In this document: in pieces, positions 43,477 through 51,751 of the stretch
Layout: each line of letters starts with the position of its first letter
Position numbering within the stretch: position 1 is the first letter of the stretch
Assembly (NCBI RefSeq): GCF_002056795.1
Contig: NZ_CP020104.1
Coordinates: forward strand, 3,359,001 to 3,423,000
From: Spirosoma aerolatum
Lineage (GTDB): Bacteria; Bacteroidota; Bacteroidia; Cytophagales; Spirosomataceae
Length of the DNA stretch: 64,000 bases
Reading direction: 5' to 3'
Translations under genes and position numbers: made by a program
Notes under the pieces: generated by a model
Databases searched by the model: none
What the model saw: the letters and a program-made list of their open reading frames with translations, nothing else
Told to the model about the DNA's origin: nothing

Positions 43477-45177
43477 ATGCGTGTTACACTTCTCCTACTG
43501 ATTTACATCGCTAGTGTACAGACACTGGCCGCTCAACCAACCAAGTCAACCAGTCGCCATTTCGATATACTTATCCGCAACGGCCTGATTTACGATGGAT
43601 CGGGGCAATCTCCTAAATTGGGAGACATTGGAATACAGGGTGATCGGGTCGTGGCTATCGGGAAATTAGCCGGAACAAAGGCAACAACCGTCATCGATGC
43701 AAAAGGCAAAGCTGTAGCACCAGGTTTTATCAACGTACTGTCGCATACAGGTATCGAACTGCTACGTGATGGCCGTTCGATGAGCGATACCAAACAGGGA
43801 ATAACGACCGAAGTATTTGGCGAGGATTCCTGGGGGCCAATTGCTACGCAGGATATGCGGGATCAGGTCAGCCTATTCCTGAAGCCTTATAACCAAACCT
43901 GCGACTGGAATACCCTGGGCGACTTTCTGACGAAGCTTCAGAATAAAGGAATCACCCCCAACATTGCCTCGTATCTGGGAGCGGGTCAGGTGCGTCAGGC
44001 AATTCTGGGAGAGGCCGATGTAAAACCCACTCCCGACCAACTGAACCAGATGCGGGCTATTGTTCGGAAAGGGATGGAAGAGGGGGCTTTGGGCATGACT
44101 ACTGCGCTGATTTATCCACCGAATTCGTTTGCCAATACGGATGAACTGATTGCTCTTTGTAAAGAAGCTGGTCGTTACGGTGGGCGTTACATTGCGCACA
44201 TTCGGAGTGAGGGCGATCGCCTGGAAGAGGCTGTTGGTGAGTTGATTAAGATTGGGAAGGAGGCCAATGTGCCCGTCGAACTATATCACTTTAAAGCGTC
44301 GGGGCAGCGGAACTGGCCCCGGATGCAATCGACTATCGACCTGATTAATCGGGTTCGTCAGCAGGGGCAGAACGTAACGGCGAATATGTATACCTACACG
44401 GCTGGAGCCACCGGACTTACGTCGTGCCTGCCGCCTTATCTGTTCAATGGTGGGTTTATGGCAGGCTGGAAACGCTTACAGGACCCCGCTACCCGCCAAA
44501 AGCTAAAGGCCGAAGTACAGCAGAAGGGGAAGGACTGGGAAAATATGTTCGACCTGGCGGGTTCGCCAGAAAATATCCTTCTGACGGCGTTCGAAGTAGA
44601 CTCGCTGAAAAAATACAACGGTATGACGTTGGGCCAAATCGCTAAAATCTGGCATAAAGACCCGATTGAAACGGTCATGGATTTGATAGTAGCCGATAAA
44701 ACGCGGGTCGAAACGACCTACTTCCTGATGTCGGAGGAGAATGTAAAAAAAGGAATCCAACAACCCTGGGTATCGTTTGGATCGGATGCCGGATCACTGG
44801 CCGAAGACCGGAAGGAAGTGGGTGTTGTTCATCCCCGCACGTTCGGAAACTTTGCTCGTTTATTAGGTAAATACGTCCGTGATGAACACGTTATTTCGCT
44901 GGAAGAAGCCATCCGGCGGTTAACCAGTCTGCCTGCAACCAATCATAAATTACCCAATCGTGGGTTGCTTCGTCCTGGCTACTATGCCGACGTTGTTATT
45001 TTCGACCCCGCAACTATTGCCGACAAGGCCACCTTTGCCGAACCATTTCATTATTCAATCGGTGTACAGCATGTACTGGTCAACGGAAAAATTGTCCTGA
45101 AAGATGGCGAACACACAGGCGCTTTCCCCGGCCGTGCTATCTGGGGACCTGGTCGAAAGAGTAAGAAGGAAATTTAG
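43477..45177 (+). CDS. N-acyl-D-amino-acid deacylase-like amidohydrolase
   Basis: 566 aa, signal peptide to about residue 19 (TLAAQ). Urease-superfamily fold: RNGLIYDGSGQSPKLGDIGI, VIDAKGKAVAPGFIN, EALGMTT-type helix (MEEGALGMTTALIYPP), AHIRSEGDRLEEAV, YHFKASG, and SFGSDAG with the catalytic Asp. The usual metal-binding HxH after GFI reads LSH (GFINVLSHTG), so the first His is Leu; related Bacteroidota proteins commonly vary here. It is exported and may trim D-amino-acid-containing peptides. Flanked by terminators, so monocistronic. Confidence 0.88.
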   Translation: MRVTLLLLIYIASVQTLAAQPTKSTSRHFDILIRNGLIYDGSGQSPKLGDIGIQGDRVVAIGKLAGTKATTVIDAKGKAVAPGFINVLSHTGIELLRDGRSMSDTKQGITTEVFGEDSWGPIATQDMRDQVSLFLKPYNQTCDWNTLGDFLTKLQNKGITPNIASYLGAGQVRQAILGEADVKPTPDQLNQMRAIVRKGMEEGALGMTTALIYPPNSFANTDELIALCKEAGRYGGRYIAHIRSEGDRLEEAVGELIKIGKEANVPVELYHFKASGQRNWPRMQSTIDLINRVRQQGQNVTANMYTYTAGATGLTSCLPPYLFNGGFMAGWKRLQDPATRQKLKAEVQQKGKDWENMFDLAGSPENILLTAFEVDSLKKYNGMTLGQIAKIWHKDPIETVMDLIVADKTRVETTYFLMSEENVKKGIQQPWVSFGSDAGSLAEDRKEVGVVHPRTFGNFARLLGKYVRDEHVISLEEAIRRLTSLPATNHKLPNRGLLRPGYYADVVIFDPATIADKATFAEPFHYSIGVQHVLVNGKIVLKDGEHTGAFPGRAIWGPGRKSKKEI

Positions 45178-45186
45178 AAAGAACTA

Positions 45187-45248
45187 AACCCAGAGCCGCA
45201 GCGAGTACAAAGTTCAACTACTTTTTCTGTACGCTGCGGTTCTGGGTT
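45187..45248. terminator. Bidirectional terminator, 17-bp stem
   Basis: Arms 45187-45203 and 45232-45248 pair over 17 positions with one G-U, spacer 28 nt; further GTAC pairs inside. It lies between convergent genes (stops at 45177 and 45264), so it probably serves both. Confidence 0.7.
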
Positions 45249-45263
45249 GATGTTGATAATAGC

Positions 45264-47630
45264 TCATCGCAGCAGCATTAAACTACCTCGAATGATGGGT
45301 TTTTCGGGGACCGTTCGAACGGTGTAGGCGTACAAACCGGCTGGAAGTGAATAACCGTTCAGTGTGCCGTCGAACGGTTTGGTATAGCCCTTGTCCGACG
45401 AATAGATGATTTCGCCCCAGCGATTGAAAATGGTCACGATGGCATCGGGGAAAGCCTCAATGCCAAACAGCTCCCAGGTGTCATTCTTACCATCGCCATC
45501 AGGCGAAAACGCATCTGGTATCCAGACACGGGCATATACCGTAATGTGGATAGTATCTTTCGCTTCGCAACCCGTTTTGTTTTTTACATCGATCGTATAC
45601 GTAATATCCTCTTCAATCGACATAACGGTTGGGTTAGCCGTATTGGGGTTGTCCAGATAGGTTGACGAAGCCCACTGAAACTGGTTAGGATTGCCCGTAT
45701 ACAACGGGTTCATCGTGAAGGTATTGCCTTTGTAGGTGACCATCGAATCAGCAAGCTGAATAGTCGGAATGGGGGCTACAACTGCCAGTCGCGTTGCTAC
45801 CGTCCCCTTGCATTCGGGAGCCGCTTTAACCGTGTAAGTCACCTGATGTTCACCGATTCCGGCCGCTTTAGGATCAAATTTATTCCCGGTGACACCCGGT
45901 CCCGCATACTCACCATCGGCTGGGCTACCCACGAGGGTGTAAACGGGTGAATTGGAGCCACAAACCTCTGGAATCGTATCGAGCCGAACATCGATTGGGT
46001 CGAGTTGAATGATCGTTACGGGTTTGGAGGTGCCTGTACAGCCGTAGGTATCCGTTGCAATCAAAACAAAGGTGCCGGGCTGGCTCGTAGTGTATTGTGC
46101 TTCGCTGCTCCCCACCGTTGTCCCATCTTTCTGCCAGCTGTAACTGATTCCACCACTACCATTCAACTGCAACGACTCTTGCGGACAGATTCGATTCTGC
46201 CCCGATGCTGATTGGATCACGGCCTGTACGGCTGCCGAACGCTGGAGAAGGGCCACATCACTTTGCGCTTTACACCCATATGTCAGATCGGTGGTAACGG
46301 CCCAGTAATTTCCCGGCTGATCTACCACGATGGAATCGGTCGTTTGGCCTGCCAGTGCCTGCCCATTGCGGTACCACTGATACGTGACATTGCTATCGCC
46401 TGCGGCCGTCAGGTGAATGGTTCCGGTTGTAGCGCATAAATGCCCCCTTTCAAAAACCTTCGCCTGCGTACCAACAACCTTTACGACCATATCGTCGGAG
46501 TTGCCGGTTTTACTGCAGGTTGTTTTCTGTGAAACGACGACCATATAGGTACCCGCTTCCCGAACGGCTAATGATGAATTGGTGGCCCCTGTAATATTGA
46601 TACCGTCTTTTCGCCACTGATAATTCCAGTTGGCATTGAAAGCTGCCTGTATCACGGCCGAATCGCCAAGGCAGATGGTTCGTGAGCGCATGCTAGGAAA
46701 ATTACGGAACTGAACCGCTGGATCAGGTGTCGTTTGGGGAGGGCAATCGATGACCAGGAACTGAAAATCACGACGTACTTCTCCTATTTTTACCCCATTT
46801 CGGTATTCTTCCACTTTTACCGCAAAAACATATAATCCTAATTCCGTTGCCGTTACCGATAACTGCCCCGATTGAGGATTGACCTGAAGTGTGGGGCTTC
46901 CTGGGATGGCATTAGTGGCACTAAAACCGGGTCGCCAGTTAATGTCGGGGTAGGGGCCCGCCGAAACCGCATTCTGGGCTGTTCCTTTCTGATTCAATGG
47001 AGTTACCATCGAATACCGGAGTTCATCACCATCGGGGTCGTTTCCGCCAAAGGCAAAGGTAAATGCGTCGCCCAGGCAGACGTATTCACCGTTTATTTTA
47101 TTGAATTGAGGAGATGAGTTCTGGACGTACTGCCCATTTTGCTGTAGGGCAGGAAATTCCAGATAGAAGGTAAACCCAGTTTGATCGGGATTGACGATAT
47201 TGTTGATGCCTGCATTCCGATTCCGGGTCTGATACGACATGTAGTAGCCTTGTGGATCGGTGTACGTGCCGGGGTTGAGCTGAATAGTAGCTTCGTAAAC
47301 CCAGATGACAAAGTTTAGGTTTCGCTGTGATGCACAAAAGGCATTCGTATAGACAACAGGCGATTTAGCACCTGTTTGGGTGACAGTAAAGGCCGTCATT
47401 TGAGCGTTATCGCGCAGCCGAAAGATACCAACGTTACCTATTGCTGCCTGTCGGGCTATTCCCTGAGTACCATCTTCCAGATAATTGGTCACGATGATCT
47501 TGAAGTGACCGGGAATATCACCAATTGCCTGCATTTCTATCTGACCACCAACCTGGTGGGTCGCCAGTGACAACAGCGGCATACCCAGCATCAAGAGCCA
47601 GCACAGAAATCCATAAGTAAATGTTCGCAT
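45264..47630 (-). CDS. Type IX secreted surface protein with Ig-like domains and CHU_C sorting domain
   Basis: 788 aa from ATG 47630. Signal peptide to about 24 (LSLA). N-terminal domain (about 25-290) with THQVGGQIEMQAIGDIPGHF and a cadherin/Ig-like NDPDGDELRYSM. Then Ig-like or PKD repeats with pattern YQWRKDG, YQWYRNGQ, YSWQKDG (about 310-560), and a last domain with SSTYLDNPNTANPTV. The C-terminus (about 700-788), IPDAFSPDGDGKNDTWE, FNRWGEIIYSS and SLPAGLYAYTV, is the T9SS type B (CHU_C, gliding-associated) signal. The protein is exported and probably attached at the cell surface; ligand unknown. Confidence 0.92.
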   Translation of the reverse strand: MRTFTYGFLCWLLMLGMPLLSLATHQVGGQIEMQAIGDIPGHFKIIVTNYLEDGTQGIARQAAIGNVGIFRLRDNAQMTAFTVTQTGAKSPVVYTNAFCASQRNLNFVIWVYEATIQLNPGTYTDPQGYYMSYQTRNRNAGINNIVNPDQTGFTFYLEFPALQQNGQYVQNSSPQFNKINGEYVCLGDAFTFAFGGNDPDGDELRYSMVTPLNQKGTAQNAVSAGPYPDINWRPGFSATNAIPGSPTLQVNPQSGQLSVTATELGLYVFAVKVEEYRNGVKIGEVRRDFQFLVIDCPPQTTPDPAVQFRNFPSMRSRTICLGDSAVIQAAFNANWNYQWRKDGINITGATNSSLAVREAGTYMVVVSQKTTCSKTGNSDDMVVKVVGTQAKVFERGHLCATTGTIHLTAAGDSNVTYQWYRNGQALAGQTTDSIVVDQPGNYWAVTTDLTYGCKAQSDVALLQRSAAVQAVIQSASGQNRICPQESLQLNGSGGISYSWQKDGTTVGSSEAQYTTSQPGTFVLIATDTYGCTGTSKPVTIIQLDPIDVRLDTIPEVCGSNSPVYTLVGSPADGEYAGPGVTGNKFDPKAAGIGEHQVTYTVKAAPECKGTVATRLAVVAPIPTIQLADSMVTYKGNTFTMNPLYTGNPNQFQWASSTYLDNPNTANPTVMSIEEDITYTIDVKNKTGCEAKDTIHITVYARVWIPDAFSPDGDGKNDTWELFGIEAFPDAIVTIFNRWGEIIYSSDKGYTKPFDGTLNGYSLPAGLYAYTVRTVPEKPIIRGSLMLLR

Positions 47631-47838
47631 AAACAAGCCGTTCTAAAACTTCGATCACTCACACACTTTACGACTTCACAGGTTGTATTCGCTATGCTCA
47701 CTAACTTGCTTTTGGCTGGATAGACTAACAAGTTACATCTTAAATGCATAGCCATTTATGGCTAAACATTGCTTTTTTATGAAAAGGAAAAGATTTGCCT
47801 TGTTGTACTCTCTTTATATATTGTATGAACTAAATGGG

Positions 47839-47908
47839 CCGCAAAGACACTCTGGTGCAGCGAATTATTCCGTGTATATTTATTTGCTGCACCAGAGTGT
47901 CTTTGCGG
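47839..47908. terminator. Stem-loop (23-27 bp) after the DUF3570 gene
   Basis: Arms 47839-47861 and 47886-47908 are perfectly complementary; pairing extends by about four more positions with one G-U. On the minus strand it lies 14 bp beyond the DUF3570 stop (47923). The motif CGCAAAGACACTCTGG is like intergenic repeats widespread in environmental bacteria. Confidence 0.7.
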
Positions 47909-47922
47909 TTTACCAGAACTAT

Positions 47923-49128
47923 TTACTTTATCTTGGCCAGTAAGGTTAAGCTATTGGCTACCATGCCCGTTGTTCGGGAGTAGTGACCAAATCGCAGTTC
48001 CACGCTTTGCCAATGACCAATGCCGAACAAACCGCCGGGTGGGGCCGTACGGAAGCCTATCCCTATAAACTGACTGTTGAACCCGGATATGTCGTAGTCG
48101 CTCGTGTAGTATTTTTCAGTCTGTTTATGTTGCTCATAAGGGGCAAAATACCGGACGGCCGTTTGATGACTAAAGCGGTAAAAAGGACTGACTGAAATAA
48201 AGGAGGTCAGTTTGACAGGTACCTCCAGATTGGCCGTATGGGCCTGCATACCCCAGTCGTCGATATAATAGCGATAGAACGTCCGAACCACAACCCGGTC
48301 GCCCATGAAGTAATGCAGTCGGAAAGAAACGGGGAGCTTAAGGCGCGTGCCGGGTAATTTTTCAACAGTTTCGCCACCGTCCTGAAAGTAAATTCGGTGA
48401 AATGGCGTACTTAACAATCCTTGTTGAAACGATGGCTCCACTGTAAACAGAAGCTGCATCCGTTTATTAATAACCTGCGATACCGATACACTCAGGTTGT
48501 ACGAATTACGGGGCTTATAATCAATGGGGTCTCTATCACCGTGGGCACCCGAGCCATAGCCATCAGGCCGAAGTTCGGGTGGAAGAATGGCTTTCCAGGT
48601 ATCGAAGAAAGCACCTGCTTTCAGGCTAACCTCGCGGTTGTTATCAGTAGAAGCTTTGGCAAAATTCAGATTGATACCGTACGACTTGTAGTCGTACTCC
48701 GTTGAATACGAGAAGGCAAGCCCTTTGGTTGTGCGATTGTTGTCGTTATGTACGCTCCAGGAAAGCGACGGATAAATATGGGTGTCGCTACGGGAGGCCG
48801 ATGACACTGTCAGTGGGTCGATGTTATCAGATGATGCCGAGGTGTAATGGTCGATGTTGAAGTCGAACGCAATGGTGTGCTGACGGTTTCGCTGGTCTGT
48901 CGTTTTCAGCACAAGGTCGAATGACTGGGCAAAATCAGTCAGTTTTTCCGTGCCAATTCCCCCCGTTACGGCCGAGTTATTACCATCCTGCTGATAGTAG
49001 GAGGATACCAGGTTGATTTCCTCCACTTTGAGTTTACGTTTTTCATAGGCAGGCTGTGTGGTCGACTGACCGTACCCCGCCTGGAGTAGACTAAGCAAAA
49101 CGCCAACCGAAATACAGATTTTTTTCAT
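47923..49128 (-). CDS. DUF3570 outer-membrane-type protein
   Basis: 401 aa. Signal peptide to about residue 20 (AGYGQS). The body is a beta-rich barrel-like sequence with alternating aromatic residues (YYQQDGNNSAVTGGIGTEKL, FDFNIDHYTSASSDNID) and C-terminal strands with RFGHYSRT. DUF3570 proteins recur next to DUF4266 lipoproteins and ApbE flavin transferases. It is 12 bp after the DUF4266 gene, at the end of a five-gene operon. A role as outer-membrane partner of an extracytoplasmic redox system is inferred from context only. Confidence 0.88.
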   Translation of the reverse strand: MKKICISVGVLLSLLQAGYGQSTTQPAYEKRKLKVEEINLVSSYYQQDGNNSAVTGGIGTEKLTDFAQSFDLVLKTTDQRNRQHTIAFDFNIDHYTSASSDNIDPLTVSSASRSDTHIYPSLSWSVHNDNNRTTKGLAFSYSTEYDYKSYGINLNFAKASTDNNREVSLKAGAFFDTWKAILPPELRPDGYGSGAHGDRDPIDYKPRNSYNLSVSVSQVINKRMQLLFTVEPSFQQGLLSTPFHRIYFQDGGETVEKLPGTRLKLPVSFRLHYFMGDRVVVRTFYRYYIDDWGMQAHTANLEVPVKLTSFISVSPFYRFSHQTAVRYFAPYEQHKQTEKYYTSDYDISGFNSQFIGIGFRTAPPGGLFGIGHWQSVELRFGHYSRTTGMVANSLTLLAKIK

Positions 49129-49140
49129 GGTTCGCGTTTG

Positions 49141-49371
49141 TTAGTTACAGCCACAGCCACCACCACTTTTGCCGCCATTCGCGCCGGCGGCTCCTTCACG
49201 ATAGAGGTAAAAATTTTGTTCGAACTTCTCCGACTTACGAGCCGATAATTCCATTTCGGCATCGTTGATCCGGCTTTTCTGATATTCTTTGACTGTCGTG
49301 CAACCTGTTAGACTGAGAAGGCCTATACACACCGTCAGTCCTAGTGTTTTGAGAAACGGGTTCTTATTCAT
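49141..49371 (-). CDS. DUF4266 small lipoprotein with C-terminal Gly/Cys tail
   Basis: 76 aa. Lipobox LSLTGC with Cys24 gives a mature lipoprotein of about 52 residues. The middle is charged and helical (SRINDAEMELSARKSEKFEQ). The end is GGKSGGGCGCN, with Cys73 and Cys75. The Gly-rich run and terminal Cys pair are typical of DUF4266 and could bind a metal or form a thioether or disulfide. It sits between apbE and the DUF3570 gene. Confidence 0.9.
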   Translation of the reverse strand: MNKNPFLKTLGLTVCIGLLSLTGCTTVKEYQKSRINDAEMELSARKSEKFEQNFYLYREGAAGANGGKSGGGCGCN

Positions 49372-49389
49372 TTCGTAGGTTTATGCAAG

Positions 49390-50346
49390 TTAAGATGTTA
49401 CGGTGGGTGCCATAAGCCGGATATTGGCCGATGTATAGAGCCTATCGGAATCGTCGATAATAATACAGGCAATGTGCTTCATCTGATTGATCAGGTCCAG
49501 ACCGACCCGAACGCCCATAACCATAACCGGGGTAGCTAAGGCATCGGCTAGCTCGGCATTCGGCGCAATGATGGTAACGCTTTTAATACCCGATACTGGG
49601 TAGCCCGTTTTGGGGTCTATGGTATGGGCATATCGCTTTCCGTTGATCAGGGCATATTTTTCATAATTGCCCGATGTAGCCACGGCCATGTTGCTGATAG
49701 CCAGGTATGAAAATGCTTCGTGGGACGATAGATTGGGGTCGGCTATGCCAATGGTCCAGGGCTTACCAGTAGGTTGCATGCCCCAGGTAGTCAGGTCACC
49801 GGCTGCATTGACAATGCCACTTTCTACCCCTCGCTCCCGTAAAATCCGTTTAGCCTGTTCAGCCGCATAACCTTTGCCAATACCACCAAACCCAATGCGC
49901 ATTCCTTTTTCCTTGAGGAATACCGTTTGCTGGGTAGGGTCGAGAAGTACATTTCGATAGTCGATTAATCGAACCATGCGCCGGGCCGTTTTAGGGTCGG
50001 GTAAGGCCGTCATGGTGGTATCGAAATTCCAGAATCGCTTATCCAGTGACCCGTAGGTAATGTCAAACGCCCCTTGTGTCAGCGCGGATAACCGCAGCGA
50101 TCGTTCGATTAAAGCAAACACCTCGGCATCTACCCGAACGGGCCGTACTCCCGCATTGACATTGATCTGGTTCGTCTGACTATCGTCGCGAAAGGTGGTC
50201 AGTAGCCGTTCGATTCGACTGATTTCGTCAATGGCGGCATCCAGACAATCGTTGGCCCAGGTTGCATCTGTGCTGACAACGCTCAACTCAAAGCGATTGC
50301 CCATGAGTCGTTGTACGCGTTTATGAATGCCAGGGATATCGCTCAT
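49390..50346 (-). CDS. apbE: FAD:protein FMN transferase (ApbE family)
   Basis: 318 aa from ATG 50346, which overlaps the thioredoxin gene stop by 4 bp; the longer reading to 50421 runs inside that gene. Motifs: FEL-SVVSTDATWANDCLDAAIDEI, FGGIGKGYAAEQAK, IVNAAGDLTTWG, YAHTIDPKTGYPVSG and ADALATPVMVMG. The enzyme attaches FMN to a Thr/Ser of periplasmic redox proteins. The N-terminus has no obvious signal peptide, so localisation is uncertain. No obvious flavinylation target motif was seen in the neighbours. Confidence 0.93.
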   Translation of the reverse strand: MSDIPGIHKRVQRLMGNRFELSVVSTDATWANDCLDAAIDEISRIERLLTTFRDDSQTNQINVNAGVRPVRVDAEVFALIERSLRLSALTQGAFDITYGSLDKRFWNFDTTMTALPDPKTARRMVRLIDYRNVLLDPTQQTVFLKEKGMRIGFGGIGKGYAAEQAKRILRERGVESGIVNAAGDLTTWGMQPTGKPWTIGIADPNLSSHEAFSYLAISNMAVATSGNYEKYALINGKRYAHTIDPKTGYPVSGIKSVTIIAPNAELADALATPVMVMGVRVGLDLINQMKHIACIIIDDSDRLYTSANIRLMAPTVTS

Positions 50347-50786
50347 TTCGTTGCCAAACGGACAGCCTGAATGGATTCGATAAACGACGAGATCGTCATG
50401 GATTGCGGGTAACCATCCCATTCTTTCAGAACCTTGCCCTCGGCATTGAGCAATACCGTAAGCGGAAACTTACCCTGCCGGTTGTATTTTTCGGCTAAGG
50501 CTTCGTTATGAGCGGTCTGTTTGGCATCGAGCTGATTTTTCGATAAGCGTGGGAAATCGGCTCGAACTAGAATTAAGTTATCGGTCGCAAACTGGTTAAA
50601 CTCATCCGATTCGAAGATTGTCTTTTTGAGTTTGATACAGGGGCCACACCAGTCGGACCCCGAAAAGTTGAGCAGAATAAGTTTATGGGTCTGAGTTGCT
50701 TCGGTTTTGGCCTGATCGAAATTCAACTGCCAGTTAATCGTGTTCGTTAAGAAACTAAAGAGAACGACTGCTAATAAGGCTTTCAT
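50343..50786 (-). CDS. Thioredoxin-fold protein, exported
   Basis: 147 aa. N-terminal signal sequence (about 1-17), then a thioredoxin domain with the WCGPC active site (Cys47, Cys50) in FSGSDWCGPCIKLKK, and the cis-Pro region GKFPLTVLLNAEGKV. It resembles DsbE/SoxW-like small reductases. It is likely to keep Cys residues of neighbouring exported proteins reduced, for instance the Cys pair of the DUF4266 lipoprotein; this is inference. The apbE start overlaps its stop. Confidence 0.92.
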   Translation of the reverse strand: MKALLAVVLFSFLTNTINWQLNFDQAKTEATQTHKLILLNFSGSDWCGPCIKLKKTIFESDEFNQFATDNLILVRADFPRLSKNQLDAKQTAHNEALAEKYNRQGKFPLTVLLNAEGKVLKEWDGYPQSMTISSFIESIQAVRLATK

Positions 50787-50821
50787 CGTGGTTTGGTTGG
50801 CTTGTTAATTGGATAAATGCA

Positions 50822-51340
50822 TTAACTGTAAACGACCAGCGTTTTGCCGTCAGTGGCCGTTTTATAAACCGTTATACCTTTACTGCCGAAGCTGTTTTTC
50901 CCTTTACCAGTCAGGTCAAAACGGGCGCCGTGTTGTGTACAGTAGTATTCTGTCTTGTTGAACATGATGGCCTTTTTGGGTTCATGGCTACAGGTCTGGG
51001 TTGCTGCCACGTAAACACCTGCCGTAGACTGAGCCACTACAATACCGTTCTGGGTAATATAGCCACCAACCGTTTTTAGGGCAGAAGCCGCCGAGGAAGT
51101 CAGGTCGATGGTGAGTAGTCGATTTTTTATACTAATCAGGTCGGTGCCATTAGTGGTAGTTCCACTGGTAACGGTACTATTTGATGTCCCTGTTGTAGTC
51201 GTTGATGGGGTTGTTGTGGTTGTACCAGATAAGGATAGTGCATTGACTACCGTATCTTCTTCATGCACACAGGAAGTCAGTAACGCCATCAGGGCCGAAC
51301 CTGTAAAGCCCATTGATTTTAAAAATTCTAAGCGAGTCAT
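50822..51340 (-). CDS. Rieske [2Fe-2S] lipoprotein
   Basis: 172 aa. Lipobox ALLTSC (Cys24) with a basic start (MTRLEFLKSMGFTG, no twin-Arg). A Thr/Ser-rich linker (about 38-66, TTTTPSTTTTGTSN) leads to a Rieske domain with cluster ligands Cys117-His119 (TCSHE) and Cys134-His137 (YCTQHG). The GARFD after the second pair is typical. It is 35 bp before the thioredoxin gene, at the start of the redox operon, and may pass electrons on the periplasmic side. Confidence 0.92.
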   Translation of the reverse strand: MTRLEFLKSMGFTGSALMALLTSCVHEEDTVVNALSLSGTTTTTPSTTTTGTSNSTVTSGTTTNGTDLISIKNRLLTIDLTSSAASALKTVGGYITQNGIVVAQSTAGVYVAATQTCSHEPKKAIMFNKTEYYCTQHGARFDLTGKGKNSFGSKGITVYKTATDGKTLVVYS

Positions 51341-51751
51341 ACAAGCGAGCGGGTATGTGTAACTTAAGCGTTGTTTTCTTAATTAGTATTAGTTGTTTTT
51401 ACGGGTATGCTGAAATTTATCTATCTACAGCTCACAGTTTGGTAACTGAAAAGACGAATCACTTCCATCGGTTGAGTTTATGAATTGGTTTCAAGGTTAA
51501 TGTGTTTATTTTCAGTATTTTACTGGCGAGAGTGATGGGCCGTATACACTGTCTATGGCCGATATAACGTCGTCATGTATTGCTCCTTTATTACCAATAC
51601 GTGTATTGCTACTAAAACGTGGCACAGTTCCAGATACTTGTGTACTGGTTAAATTTACTTAGTCGACTGAATGCAGATGACTGACAATTAAAGCTTTAGA
51701 ACTGGTTGTGAAAGGTTGTTGTGCTGCCGTTTTCAGGGAGAATCAACAGGG
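51341..51751. other. Intergenic region between CotH gene and redox operon
   Basis: 411 bp. It must hold the promoter of the minus-strand Rieske operon and the 3' end of the CotH transcript. No coding frame, tRNA, hairpin with a long stem or exact TAnnTTTG box was found. Confidence 0.45.
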
